A stretch of DNA of 32,342 nt from Sulfuritalea sp. (GCF_017302275.1 NZ_JAFLDR010000044.1:1-32342); one strand, 5' to 3'; shown: positions 13,644-21,951, counted from the stretch's first letter. Notes: generated by a model from the letters alone, not told the origin. Translations and numbers: made by a program.

Positions 13644-15137
13644 ATGCCCGATACATTACAAATATTGGCCGACGCTATAGCAGCTGGCACGGCAACGACA
13701 GACACAGAAATTCTGGCTGCCATGCGTGGGGTTTTTGGCGAGCGGTTCCATAAACGCTCAGGCCAACACCTTGAACATGAGAGGCCACCATTTATTCGCA
13801 ATGCCTATGGAAGAGGCGGTGGAGAGACCGAGCATGTTGCCTATGCGGGATTTATTAATCCAGACAATCCACCCAGCGGACCTTATGGTGGTACCAGCTT
13901 AGTTTGGTTTCCGCGTGAAGAGGGGTGTTTAATCGACTTTGGGATTGGCACCCGCGGCCTGAGTCCTGACGAAGGGATTCTGACCCGCCCTGGTCATAGG
14001 CGTCGAATTTCCAGCCTGAGACGTTACTTGGTGAGCAAGGGTGTCCCGATTGCTTGGGCGCGGCAGGATCCCGCTACTATTGGTGTGCCGGTGCCGGATT
14101 TAATCACCAAGCAGTTACCCGCTTGGGAGCCAGTATTCAAGCGTTACAGCAACGAACTTTACTGCCTTGCTGTTGTGCCAAAGGACGACCCAGTCAAGGC
14201 ACGTTTGATCGTTCAAGCCTTCCTTGATCTTTATGCCTATGAACGTGGTTGGGAAGTTCTCAAAAGTGCCCAAGACGAGTTCAACCAATTCATCGCCAGC
14301 CTCAACGCGATGTGGTTCTCGAATCCGCAGGTTGACGAGATCGGAAGCTTGCTCACTCGCCGCCGCTTTGTGGTCCTCGAAGGGCCTCCCGGCACAGGTA
14401 AATCAAGGGTGGCCGAGCAGATATTGCGCGAGACTTATGATGGCAATGGCCTAATCACTCAGTTCCATCCTTCCACTACCTACGAAGACTTTGTCGCGGG
14501 ACTGTCTCCGGATGTTGCTAACGAAAGCTTGCGCTTTGCGGCACGGCGCGGTCATTTGATGGAAGCCGCGTCCAAGGCCAACGAAAAACCGGCTTTGCTC
14601 GTGGTGGACGAAATCAACCGAGCTGACCTTGGACGTGTCCTTGGCGAAGCCATCTATCTGTTCGAAGCAGAGTCAGGCGCTCCACGGTCGGTTCGCTTGC
14701 CACACGCTATCGATGGGGAGCAGACATTCAGTTTGCCAGCGAATCTCCATGTCCTGGCAACGATGAACACGGCTGATAGAAGCGTAGCTCGTATGGACTT
14801 GGCCATCCGCCGGCGATTTGCCTTCGTCACGATGATGCCGGACCGCCAAGTTGTGCAGAGGCTCAGCACACCAACTGGCCTAACGCTCTTCGACGCTTTG
14901 TGTGATGTTTTCCTAGAGTTCGCTCCTGATGACGCACTAGCGCTTTTGCCTGGTCACTCATATTTCATCGTTTCAGACCAGGACGAAGCAGCTTTAAGTA
15001 TTCGTTTGCGTCACGAATTATTGCCGCTTATCGATGACTATATTCGTGAGGGATACCTCGGCCCAGCAACCGCTGCACTTCATGCTGTCCGAAATCGAAT
15101 AGCGGATGCCGCCCAAGTGAGCAGCGAAGTCGCCTAA
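13644..15137 (+). CDS. mcrB: McrB-like restriction NTPase with an unrecognised N-terminal domain
   Basis: This 497-residue AAA+ NTPase belongs to the McrB branch: Walker A GPPGTGKS (247-254), Walker B LLVVDEINRADLGRVLGE (from 318) and the McrB signature MNTADRS (374-380) followed by LAIRRRF. In McrBC, McrB forms a ring that binds modified DNA through its N-terminus, translocates on NTP hydrolysis and activates McrC. Residues 1-210, where the specificity domain should be, do not look like the usual McrB N-terminus; they contain GPYGGTSLVWFP and CLIDFGIGTRGL. The target modification is therefore open. AAGGTGG lies 6 nt before the ATG. The gene is less GC-rich than flanking core genes, which suggests transfer. 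mcrC starts 2 nt after its stop. Confidence 0.85.
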   Translation: MPDTLQILADAIAAGTATTDTEILAAMRGVFGERFHKRSGQHLEHERPPFIRNAYGRGGGETEHVAYAGFINPDNPPSGPYGGTSLVWFPREEGCLIDFGIGTRGLSPDEGILTRPGHRRRISSLRRYLVSKGVPIAWARQDPATIGVPVPDLITKQLPAWEPVFKRYSNELYCLAVVPKDDPVKARLIVQAFLDLYAYERGWEVLKSAQDEFNQFIASLNAMWFSNPQVDEIGSLLTRRRFVVLEGPPGTGKSRVAEQILRETYDGNGLITQFHPSTTYEDFVAGLSPDVANESLRFAARRGHLMEAASKANEKPALLVVDEINRADLGRVLGEAIYLFEAESGAPRSVRLPHAIDGEQTFSLPANLHVLATMNTADRSVARMDLAIRRRFAFVTMMPDRQVVQRLSTPTGLTLFDALCDVFLEFAPDDALALLPGHSYFIVSDQDEAALSIRLRHELLPLIDDYIREGYLGPATAALHAVRNRIADAAQVSSEVA

Positions 15138-15139
15138 GA

Positions 15140-16591
15140 ATGGCCACCAACAGCGCCTCCAAGCGCCGCGCTGGGGCATACCGAGGTAGCTCTGCGCGAA
15201 CACGCGCAGCAGATATTCACCTCAGTCGGGCTCCCGAATCGCGCACTTTGTTGCATGGTATGGATTGTGGTTCGCCCATCGTTGTAGCCCCGGCCCCATA
15301 TATTGCTGCGACCCGAGAACCGGGCTGGGGCGCCTACTTAGATGGCTTCCTTGCCAGAAATCGAGAGGCACTTCGCGCATTAAGTCTTGAACCCCGAATT
15401 GTTTCCGGGCGGGATGGAATACGTCTTGAGCTACAACCTGGGCTTCGTGCTGGCGCAATTCCGCTGCGGTCCGCGGTCACAGGTCAGGTCGCGGGTGGAG
15501 TTGTCGTCAATCCACGCTTCGGTTGGCCTGGTGTCGGGCAAGTGCTGTCGGCGACTGGTTGGGGCAGTGGCCCGGAATTTTTGAGTCTGCCGTTAGTGCC
15601 TGGAAGTGGCCGCGAAGTGCCGCCTTGGGTATTAGCCGGACCGGTGCTCCGGCGTCTAAAGGAACTGTTGGCAAATCTCCGTCCCGGTTACGTTGAGCGA
15701 AACGAGGTACGCAGTCACCCCCGAGGACAAATTCAGTGGCAAACCTACTTAACTCGGCAACTTCCGTCCGGACGCTGGCATCACCTTCCGTGTCGTTTTA
15801 GCGAAATCGATACGGACTCTCGGTTGCGTCAGGCTGTTCGCTGGACGCTTGAGCGATTGCATTACGACTTGGGGGCAGTAGGAGGCGGAGATCAAATTGC
15901 GCTTTCGCTCATTGGACAGATCATTCTCCTACTTGAACAGGTAATTGATGTTCCAGCACGCCGACCACTACGAGGCGAACTTGAGCGGGATATGGGCGGT
16001 GGATCCATGACATCGCTGGCCCTGCTTGAAGGATTGCGCGCTATGAGTTGGATCGTCGATGAGCGTGGTCTTGGTGGTGGCCGCACTTCAGATGGTCTAG
16101 CGTGGACTCTTCCACTTGAGCAGTTGTGGGAACGCTATGTTGAAAGCCTGTTGCGAGCGGAAGCTGGTCGGACCGGCGGTCGAGTTCGTGTTGGCCGGTC
16201 GGGAGAAACCGTCGTACCTCTAGCTTGGGATGATCCTAGTCACAGGGCATTAGGACATCTTGTGCCCGATTTTGTTGTGCATCGGCCTGACGGAATTGAG
16301 ATCGTAGACGCCAAGTACAAATCCCATTTCGCTGACTTGGATGCGAATCGATGGTCAGCATTGGCAGAAGAAACACAAGCATCAATGCGAGCGGATCTGC
16401 ACCAGGTGCTGGCATACGCGGCAACAGCAGGTTCTTCCGACAAAATTCGAGCGACCTTGATTTACCCTGTTCGTCGCAATCTGTATGAAGACCTGGAGCA
16501 ACGTGATCGCGCTGAAACCAAAGCGTTAATTTCGGTCGGTTCGCGCCAAATTACTCTGAGCATGAAGGCAGTGCCTTTTGGCATTACCTGA
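15140..16591 (+). CDS. mcrC: McrC-like nuclease subunit
   Basis: This 483-residue partner of McrB has a PD-(D/E)XK-type core in its C-terminal third: Asp377 (HLVPDFVVH), Asp390-Ala-Lys392 (IEIVDAKYK) and Gln422-x3-Tyr426 (HQVLAYA). These are the metal-binding and support residues of the McrC nuclease. The N-terminal two thirds carry the McrB-contacting region, with VNPRFGWPGVGQVL near residue 128 and PRGQIQWQTYL near 195. The start is 2 nt after the mcrB stop, so the two are co-translated. Codon use and GC are lower than in the core genes. Together they make a type IV-like, modification-dependent restriction system. The nuclease site appears complete. Confidence 0.85.
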   Translation: MATNSASKRRAGAYRGSSARTRAADIHLSRAPESRTLLHGMDCGSPIVVAPAPYIAATREPGWGAYLDGFLARNREALRALSLEPRIVSGRDGIRLELQPGLRAGAIPLRSAVTGQVAGGVVVNPRFGWPGVGQVLSATGWGSGPEFLSLPLVPGSGREVPPWVLAGPVLRRLKELLANLRPGYVERNEVRSHPRGQIQWQTYLTRQLPSGRWHHLPCRFSEIDTDSRLRQAVRWTLERLHYDLGAVGGGDQIALSLIGQIILLLEQVIDVPARRPLRGELERDMGGGSMTSLALLEGLRAMSWIVDERGLGGGRTSDGLAWTLPLEQLWERYVESLLRAEAGRTGGRVRVGRSGETVVPLAWDDPSHRALGHLVPDFVVHRPDGIEIVDAKYKSHFADLDANRWSALAEETQASMRADLHQVLAYAATAGSSDKIRATLIYPVRRNLYEDLEQRDRAETKALISVGSRQITLSMKAVPFGIT

Positions 16592-16637
16592 CTAGCGTTT
16601 GAGGCGACGTCATGCAGTTCGCCATCACCCACCGTTC

Positions 16638-16704
16638 TCATACGCTCTCCGCGCTGATCGAGATCTTGTATATGGTCAGGTCGGAGCGGTCATATTTATC
16701 TTCG
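16638..16704 (-). pseudogene. Remnant of the 3' end of an ammonium transporter gene
   Basis: Read on the minus strand, this stretch encodes SEDKYDRSDLTIYKISISAE and ends with SV and a TGA stop. The intact AmtB at 23535-24737 has AEDEFNGTDLTIHKISASAE at its C-terminus: 12 of 20 residues are identical in register, both just before the stop. Nothing of the rest of an amt gene is present; upstream the match runs into repeat copy C. The fragment lies 46 nt after mcrC, tail to tail. At the DNA level it is clearly diverged from the intact gene, so it comes from a different amt or an old event. Confidence 0.7.
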
Positions 16705-16732
16705 GACGCCGTGTCGCCAGCGCCGACTTTTC
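16705..16732 (-). repeat. GTCGGCGC repeat family, copy C (inverted)
   Basis: The minus strand reads GAAAAGTCGGCGCTGGCG, then ACACGGCGTC, directly joined to the amt gene remnant. It is the only copy of the five in this orientation. The rest of 16733-16766 shows nothing further before the helicase stop codon. Confidence 0.7.
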
Positions 16733-16766
16733 GCAGAGTCCGCGCGAAAGCCGTGATGCAAGTCCC

Positions 16767-18560
16767 TCAGGCGTTCTGGGCCCCGGTCACAATCAGCTGC
16801 GATGTTGCCCGCGTCATCGCAACGTAAAGCAGACGCGCGTCTTCTTCCGTTGCCTTGTCCGGCGTTGGCAGCAGGCCCGCGCCGGGTATTACGATGATCG
16901 GGTACTCGAGTCCTTTGCTGCTGTGGAATGGCAACAGCTTGACGGTGTCCTGGCTTTCACCAAACGAGACGTCGTCCTTCCAAGTGTTGGGAATACCCCC
17001 TTTCCGCAATTCCTTGCGGACGGTCGTACATATCGGCTCATAGTGCCGATACAGGATTGCCATGTCGCGCCACGGCGTGCCTTTGGCATGCTCTTCCTTC
17101 AAGCGCTCCGCTATCCATTCCCCTTCCGCCTGCAACGTCGGCAGCTTCACCACCATGGGCGCTTTGCCGTGGCGGCCGGCCGAAATCGGAACGAGGCGCG
17201 GGATGCCGTCTTCCCCTGCGTCGCTTGCCTTGAGTAGCTCGCTTGCGAATTGCGCGGCGAACTCCAGAATTTCCTGCGTGTTGCGGTAGTTGACTTTGAG
17301 GATCGTCGTGCGGCCCTGCGCCTGTATGCCGACGCTTTTGAAACTGAAGTTCTTCTGTCGCCCAGCTTCGTAGATCGACTGTGCATCGTCGTAGAGGACG
17401 AGCAGCGAATTGCTGTGCGGGTCGACCATCTGGACTACGAGCTTCAGCCATTCGGGCCTGAAGTCGTGGCCTTCGTCGATCAGAACAGCTTCATATTGGG
17501 CCGGGGGAATCTGCCCGCGCTCGACGGCGCGGATGACCGCCTGGACCATCTCGGCCATAAGTGCGTTCTTGTCTTCCTGATGGTTGGCGAAGTTGACGTT
17601 GTAAGTACTCAACTGGCTGCGGCACCAGCTGTGGAATGTTCGGACATGCACCTTGTCCGCGACACCCTTGCTCGCCATCCAGTGAACCAGTCGTCCCGCC
17701 AGCGTCTTGTTGTAGCACAGCACCAGGATCGGTTTGGCGCACACCTTGGCGAGTTGCTCGGCGCGGTAGCCGAGAATCAGGGTCTTCCCGGAACCCGCGA
17801 CGCCATGGATTACCCGGTGACCTTCACCGAGGCTCCGTGCCAACTGTTCTTGCTGAAGATCCATCACCCGCATCAGGTCCGGGATTTCAACCGCCTCCAG
17901 CTCTTCCTTCTTGAAAAGTCCTTCCTGCATATTCGGCAAACGTATCTCGGGGAACAAATGCCACCGGATGCGATCAAGTTGTGGCAGGGTCAGGTTGCCG
18001 GGGAAGCGGACCGAGAACATTTCCCAAAGCCGCTGCTGAAATGCTTCCATTTCCACGGACTCGGTCATTTCGTCCTGGCAGATCACCCGCTGCGGCTCGA
18101 TGACCTCCGCGAGACCTGAGCTTTCGAAAGTCCGTCGCGAAATATTGGCGAGTACCACGCCATAGGCCCATGGAAAAGTCAGCCGTCCTTCCATCTTGCC
18201 GCTGGAAAGCGTCAGCTGCTTGTCGCGCGCCAAAACGCCGACTACGGCATGGGCGTATTGGCGGGCCTGTTCTAGCGGATTGAGGACATGCTTGAGTCCT
18301 TGGGGGGTGAGAATTGCCGCGTCAGATTTGGTGATCGACTGGATGGTGTCCGGCTTCCAGTCCTTTACTTCCAGGATCAGCAGGCCGCGCTGGGGATGCA
18401 GGACGATGAAATCGGGATGACAGTTCGTGGGACCGACAGGAACGTCATACCAACACAGGTAATCCCCTTCGAGCTTGGCTTCGAGGCGCTGTGCGAAGCG
18501 ACGCTCGCCCGGCGTCATGCGCCCCGCGCAGGTCCCATAGCTTGGAATCAGTGTTGCCAC
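16767..18560 (-). CDS. NERD-domain superfamily 1 (UvrD-like) DNA helicase
   Basis: The 597-residue protein has an N-terminal NERD nuclease-related domain with its PD-(D/E)XK-like residues Asp50 (CHPDFIVLH), Glu64 and Lys66 (LILEVKDW). A UvrD/Rep-type helicase follows: Walker A GVAGSGKT (253-260), Walker B LIDEGHDF (360-367), VNYRN (423-427), HSSKGLEYPIIVIPG and YVAMTRATSQL near the C-terminus. NERD-helicases are frequent in defence islands and are thought to process foreign or damaged DNA. All visible nuclease and helicase motifs are intact. It is transcribed toward mcrC, alone, with repeats at both ends. Its biological target is unknown. The first residue of the protein is the ATG at 18560. 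Confidence 0.88.
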   Translation of the reverse strand: MATLIPSYGTCAGRMTPGERRFAQRLEAKLEGDYLCWYDVPVGPTNCHPDFIVLHPQRGLLILEVKDWKPDTIQSITKSDAAILTPQGLKHVLNPLEQARQYAHAVVGVLARDKQLTLSSGKMEGRLTFPWAYGVVLANISRRTFESSGLAEVIEPQRVICQDEMTESVEMEAFQQRLWEMFSVRFPGNLTLPQLDRIRWHLFPEIRLPNMQEGLFKKEELEAVEIPDLMRVMDLQQEQLARSLGEGHRVIHGVAGSGKTLILGYRAEQLAKVCAKPILVLCYNKTLAGRLVHWMASKGVADKVHVRTFHSWCRSQLSTYNVNFANHQEDKNALMAEMVQAVIRAVERGQIPPAQYEAVLIDEGHDFRPEWLKLVVQMVDPHSNSLLVLYDDAQSIYEAGRQKNFSFKSVGIQAQGRTTILKVNYRNTQEILEFAAQFASELLKASDAGEDGIPRLVPISAGRHGKAPMVVKLPTLQAEGEWIAERLKEEHAKGTPWRDMAILYRHYEPICTTVRKELRKGGIPNTWKDDVSFGESQDTVKLLPFHSSKGLEYPIIVIPGAGLLPTPDKATEEDARLLYVAMTRATSQLIVTGAQNA

Positions 18561-18715
18561 TTGGAATTCCTGATTTTTCTTGTCGAGAATGACGTTGTGA
18601 TTCTACATGCAGCGCGGAAATTGACGCCGTTGTTGCCCGGTCATTGCGGCCGTGGGCGCTTAATGCGGCAGCGTTGCCCAATTAAGTTCGATCATGGTCA
18701 CTTTAGTCCTAGCTT

Positions 18716-18744
18716 GAAAAATCGGCGCTGGCGACACGGCAATT
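18716..18744 (+). repeat. GTCGGCGC repeat family, copy D
   Basis: A diverged copy (GAAAAATCGGCGCTGGCG, then ACACGGCAATTCC) in the 231-nt gap between the helicase start and the end of the DUF2786 gene. The remainder of this gap (18561-18791) is AT-richer, presumably holds the helicase promoter, and shows no gene. Confidence 0.6.
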
Positions 18745-18791
18745 CCTGGATCCAAGAAGCAAATCACTCTGAATCTCCCTTCCGAATCGCC

Positions 18792-19529
18792 TCAGCCGCG
18801 CGCGTGTCCCTGCCCACTCTTGATCGGTTTCGCAAACCCAACCTGATCACCCGCCAGGCTGCCCTTGTGCGCCGCCAACTGGTCGCGCACGGTAATGCGC
18901 GAGTGCTTGTATTTCGGCGAACCGAATTCCGCATCGCGCTTCGCCAGTTTGTCGGTGATCAGCACCAGCGCCACGCCGGTTCCCTGGCGGGTGGCGGCGG
19001 CGGCGAACTCGGCGTCGCGCTCCCGGCGCAGGTCGCGCATCCGGGATGACAGGCGCGCCGCCATGCCCTTGCGGAAATCCTCCATGTCGCTGCGGTTCCA
19101 TTCGGGATGCTGCCGGTGCGCGGCATTCAGGGCCTCCCAGACACTGGCTTTGAGGTATCCCACCAGCCACTGGGCAAATAGCGTGTCGGCCCGCTCGCCA
19201 TAAAAGCCGACGCCATAGCCCTGCGCCGGATCGTAGTGCAGGCGCACGATAGTGTCGGTGAAGTTGGCGACGCCGGTGCTGATGAATTGAAACCACTTCG
19301 GGCAACTCTTGGCGGGATTCTTCGGCGGGCCGTAGGCGTGAAAGGCCTCGGCCCAATCGAAATCGCTCGCCGCATTGGTGCTGGCTATCTCGGCCTGCTC
19401 GATGCCGAATTTGCGCATCAGCGCTTCGGCCTGGGCCAGGGCGCGCTCGGCCTCGTGGCCATTGCCGCGGCCGTCCATGGCCACGGCCATCAGCTTTTGC
19501 GCCTTGCGGATCGCCTGTTCTTTATCCAT
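18792..19529 (-). CDS. DUF2786-domain protein
   Basis: The 245-residue protein starts with a DUF2786 domain (residues 1-48: EQAIRKAQKLMAVAMDGRGNGHEAERALAQAEALMRKFGI). A longer domain follows, with WFQFISTGVANFTDTIVRLHY, VGFYGERADTLFAQWLVGYL and RSDMEDFRKGMAARLSSRMRDL. This is the common DUF2786 architecture seen in phages, plasmids and genomic islands; its function is unknown. The first helical motif resembles a nucleic-acid or protein-interaction hairpin, but that is only an impression. It lies on the same strand as the unrecognised gene at 19717-20220, which is transcribed ahead of it, with a REP-like hairpin between the two. Confidence 0.8.
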   Translation of the reverse strand: MDKEQAIRKAQKLMAVAMDGRGNGHEAERALAQAEALMRKFGIEQAEIASTNAASDFDWAEAFHAYGPPKNPAKSCPKWFQFISTGVANFTDTIVRLHYDPAQGYGVGFYGERADTLFAQWLVGYLKASVWEALNAAHRQHPEWNRSDMEDFRKGMAARLSSRMRDLRRERDAEFAAAATRQGTGVALVLITDKLAKRDAEFGSPKYKHSRITVRDQLAAHKGSLAGDQVGFAKPIKSGQGHARG

Positions 19530-19622
19530 GGTGCGGCGATCGCGTCGTCATTCAGGCGGTCTCGACACACACGGGTTTCCGCTGCACGGCGGGCGACGCC
19601 GCTGTCCGGTTCCGCGGCTGCC

Positions 19623-19648
19623 TGGATTCCGGCGTTCGCCGGAGTGAC
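19623..19648. repeat. REP-like hairpin
   Basis: ATTCCGGCG-TT-CGCCGGAGT with CTGG before and GAC after; a relative of the hairpins at 12086 and 27273. It lies between the two minus-strand genes 19717-20220 and 18792-19529 and may weaken transcription between them. Confidence 0.65.
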
Positions 19649-19716
19649 GGGGTTGATGAGCGGGGGTGACGTCTGTCGCCATGATCGTTACCCTGCCCGC
19701 CATTGCCGCCGGCGCC

Positions 19717-20220
19717 TCATTCAGGCCGTCGAAAACCGGCATCGATCCAGGCGCAGGCGCTGGTCTTGTTGAGCTTGAACCCGCTGGCCACGCGGACCCG
19801 GGCGAGCTCTTCGCCGGCGGCATCGTGGGCAGCAAGCAGGGCGTGCGGATCGTCGTCGTCGGGCACGATGTCGAGCGTGACGCTGATTCGCCCGGCGGCG
19901 GCGTTGATCGTGACGCTCTGGTGCAGCGTGGCGTGAAGTTGCTGCACCTGGCGCTGGCGGAATTCACCGGCCGTCTTGACCAGGGTGTTGAAGGCCGACG
20001 CATCGAGCGGCTTCGGATTCTTCTTGTCGCGCCCCATGGTCCAGGGGCCGACCAGCGCCGGCTCGGATTCGCCGTCGAGGATCATCTCGACGGCCCAGCC
20101 CTCGTCGTCTTCGTTCTTGACGATGCGCGCGGTCCAGCCGTTGTTGCGCCAGAGGCGCGCTTCCTGGATCAGATCGGGTTCATCTGCCGCGATGGCGTCG
20201 TTGGTTTCATTCGTTATCAT
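19717..20220 (-). CDS. Hypothetical protein beside the DUF2786 gene
   Basis: I do not recognise this 167-residue protein. It is acidic and soluble with no membrane segment or signal peptide. Visible features are LWRNNGWTARIVKNEDDEGWAVEM, which looks like a small beta-sheet unit, the DGESEPALVGPWTMGRDKKNPK turn, and a second beta-rich part with SVTLDIVPDDDDPHALL. Codon use is like the core genes, and the frame is closed cleanly by TGA. Its promoter must be in the AT-rich gap shared with the Fic gene, which runs the other way. Because it is transcribed ahead of the DUF2786 gene on the same strand, the two may act together; this is inference. Confidence 0.65.
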   Translation of the reverse strand: MITNETNDAIAADEPDLIQEARLWRNNGWTARIVKNEDDEGWAVEMILDGESEPALVGPWTMGRDKKNPKPLDASAFNTLVKTAGEFRQRQVQQLHATLHQSVTINAAAGRISVTLDIVPDDDDPHALLAAHDAAGEELARVRVASGFKLNKTSACAWIDAGFRRPE

Positions 20221-20294
20221 TGGTGGATTTTAAGTCAACAAAACAATTAAATGGGACTTTAAGCGGTAGCAATGCCAGAGTAACGAAACAAGGT

Positions 20295-20360
20295 AATAGC
20301 AAAGTAATTGCATTAGTGAATAGTAAAGTGAAAATACCTGCGATACCATAGTAAATCTGA
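20295..20360 (+). promoter_or_regulatory. AT-rich direct repeats before the Fic gene
   Basis: Two 13-nt near-identical direct repeats (AATAGCAAAGTAA at 20295, AATAGTAAAGTGA at 20319) and a weaker third (CATAGTAAATCTGA at 20347) lie in the AT-rich gap between divergent genes, ending about 25 nt before the Fic start. Spacings of 24 and 28 nt and the winged-helix-like N-terminus of the Fic protein make self-regulation plausible but unproven. Confidence 0.35.
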
Positions 20361-20385
20361 CGGCATTTCCATTGGAATCGCGGCC

Positions 20386-21927
20386 ATGAAAAACCCCAGG
20401 ATGGTGACAGCGCTCAAGCTGTTGAAAAAGCTGCAAGACAAGCATAGCGGCGTCGTCGAAAGTGCCGATCTCCCGGCGGAGAGTCGGAGTCTGCTGGTTA
20501 CCACAGGCTTTTTGCGCCAGGTCAGCAAAGGTTGGTATGTGTGCTCTAACCCGAAGGATGCCCAGGGAGACAGCACCTCCTGGTATGCCAGCTTCTGGGC
20601 ATTCCTCTCGGGTTACCTGCGCAAACGTTTCGGCAAGCGCTACTGCCTTAATCCAGAGGCGTCTCTGCTATTGCAAACCGGCGGCACCGTGATTCCGCCG
20701 CAGGTCACCGCGGTAACCAAGGAGTCAGGAAACTCCGTGCTGGGCTTGCCCTTCGATACCTCGCTGCTGATGTATCAGGACGAACGGCGGGTGTCGACGT
20801 CCCGTATCGAAGTTCAAGGCTTGCAAGTGCTTCCGCTGCCCGAAGCCCTGTGCCGCGTGCAACCCAGGTTCTTCGTGTCGAATCCGCGGGAGATCGAGAT
20901 TGCACTGGCTCAGATTCGGGATGTATCCGAACTGCTGACGACACTCCTGGCCGACGATGGCCTGCCAACTTCGGCCGGGCGTCTGGCTGGCGCCCTGGCT
21001 CAAGCAGGCCGCCAGGGCGAGGCCGACCGGATCGTCAATACCATGGGCAAAGCCGGATTCAAAGTGGCCGTGACCAACCCGTATGCGGATATCCCCGGGT
21101 TCGCCCCCACCATCGGCCTTACCCGGGATCGCTCCCCCTATGTGTTGCGGCTGAAATCGATGTGGGCGGGCTGGCGGGAAGATGTCCTCTCCATCTTTCC
21201 GCCCCCGCCCGGCTTATCGGCAGACGCCGCGGGCTACCTGCAGCAGGTGCAGGATCGCTATGTGGCAGATGCCTACAACTCGCTGTCCATCGAAGGCTAT
21301 CAAGTAACCGATGCGCTGATTGAACGGGTGGCCCGAGATGGCTGGAATCCGGATGACAACCCGGAGGACACAGCCAGCAAGGATGTGATGGCCGCCCGGG
21401 GCTACTACCAGGCCTTTCAGGGGGTCAAGCAAACCATCCATGATGTTCTTGGTGGCGAGAACGTCGTCGATGCCGTGAAGCGAGCCCACCACGAATGGCA
21501 TGCGGAGCTCTTTGCTCCGGCGGTAGCGCTGGGTATCGTGAAGGCGCATGAGCTTGCGGGCTATCGAACGGGCCCTGTATTCATCCGCAACTCGCAGCAC
21601 TCTCCTTTGCCCAAAGATGCCCTCCTGGATTCGATGGAGGCACTATTTGATTTGCTTGGCAATGAGCCGGCACCGGCCGTTCGCGCTGTGCTTGGGCATC
21701 ATCTGTTCGTGTTCATTCACCCTTACTTCGATGGCAATGGCCGGCTCGGCCGTTTTTTGATGAACGTGATGCTGGCTTCGGGCGGCTATCCATGGACGGT
21801 AATTCGAATGAAGAGTCGAAACCGATACATGGAGGCTCTGGAAGATGCCAGTGTCAAAGGCAACATCAAGCCCTTCGCACAATTTGTGCTGGACGAAATG
21901 AACGATTGGAGTCCGGAGAAAAGTTGA
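20386..21927 (+). CDS. fic: Fic-domain protein with AbiEi-like N-terminal half
   Basis: The 513-residue protein has a C-terminal Fic domain with the active-site loop HPYFDGNGRLGR (445-456; His445 catalytic). The autoinhibitory motif SLSIEG (299-304) fits (S/T)xxxE(G/N) and lies before the Fic core, making it a class II Fic enzyme. Such enzymes transfer AMP or another nucleotide from NTP to a target hydroxyl. The first 230 residues are unusual: LLVTTGFLRQVSKGWYVCSNP looks like the winged-helix wing of AbiEi-type antitoxins, followed by an AbiEi-like middle part (SRIEVQGLQVLPLPEAL). The protein could thus combine DNA binding, toxin and inhibitor in one chain. It is preceded by AT-rich direct repeats and followed by about 490 nt without a firm gene. 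Confidence 0.85.
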   Translation: MKNPRMVTALKLLKKLQDKHSGVVESADLPAESRSLLVTTGFLRQVSKGWYVCSNPKDAQGDSTSWYASFWAFLSGYLRKRFGKRYCLNPEASLLLQTGGTVIPPQVTAVTKESGNSVLGLPFDTSLLMYQDERRVSTSRIEVQGLQVLPLPEALCRVQPRFFVSNPREIEIALAQIRDVSELLTTLLADDGLPTSAGRLAGALAQAGRQGEADRIVNTMGKAGFKVAVTNPYADIPGFAPTIGLTRDRSPYVLRLKSMWAGWREDVLSIFPPPPGLSADAAGYLQQVQDRYVADAYNSLSIEGYQVTDALIERVARDGWNPDDNPEDTASKDVMAARGYYQAFQGVKQTIHDVLGGENVVDAVKRAHHEWHAELFAPAVALGIVKAHELAGYRTGPVFIRNSQHSPLPKDALLDSMEALFDLLGNEPAPAVRAVLGHHLFVFIHPYFDGNGRLGRFLMNVMLASGGYPWTVIRMKSRNRYMEALEDASVKGNIKPFAQFVLDEMNDWSPEKS

Positions 21928-21951
21928 GGAAGCACTGAATAAGCCGTCACA

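Noticed and set aside
16615-16827. 71-codon plus-strand frame after mcrC
   Set aside because: It is the antisense of the amt remnant and of repeat copy C, without a ribosome site or homology.
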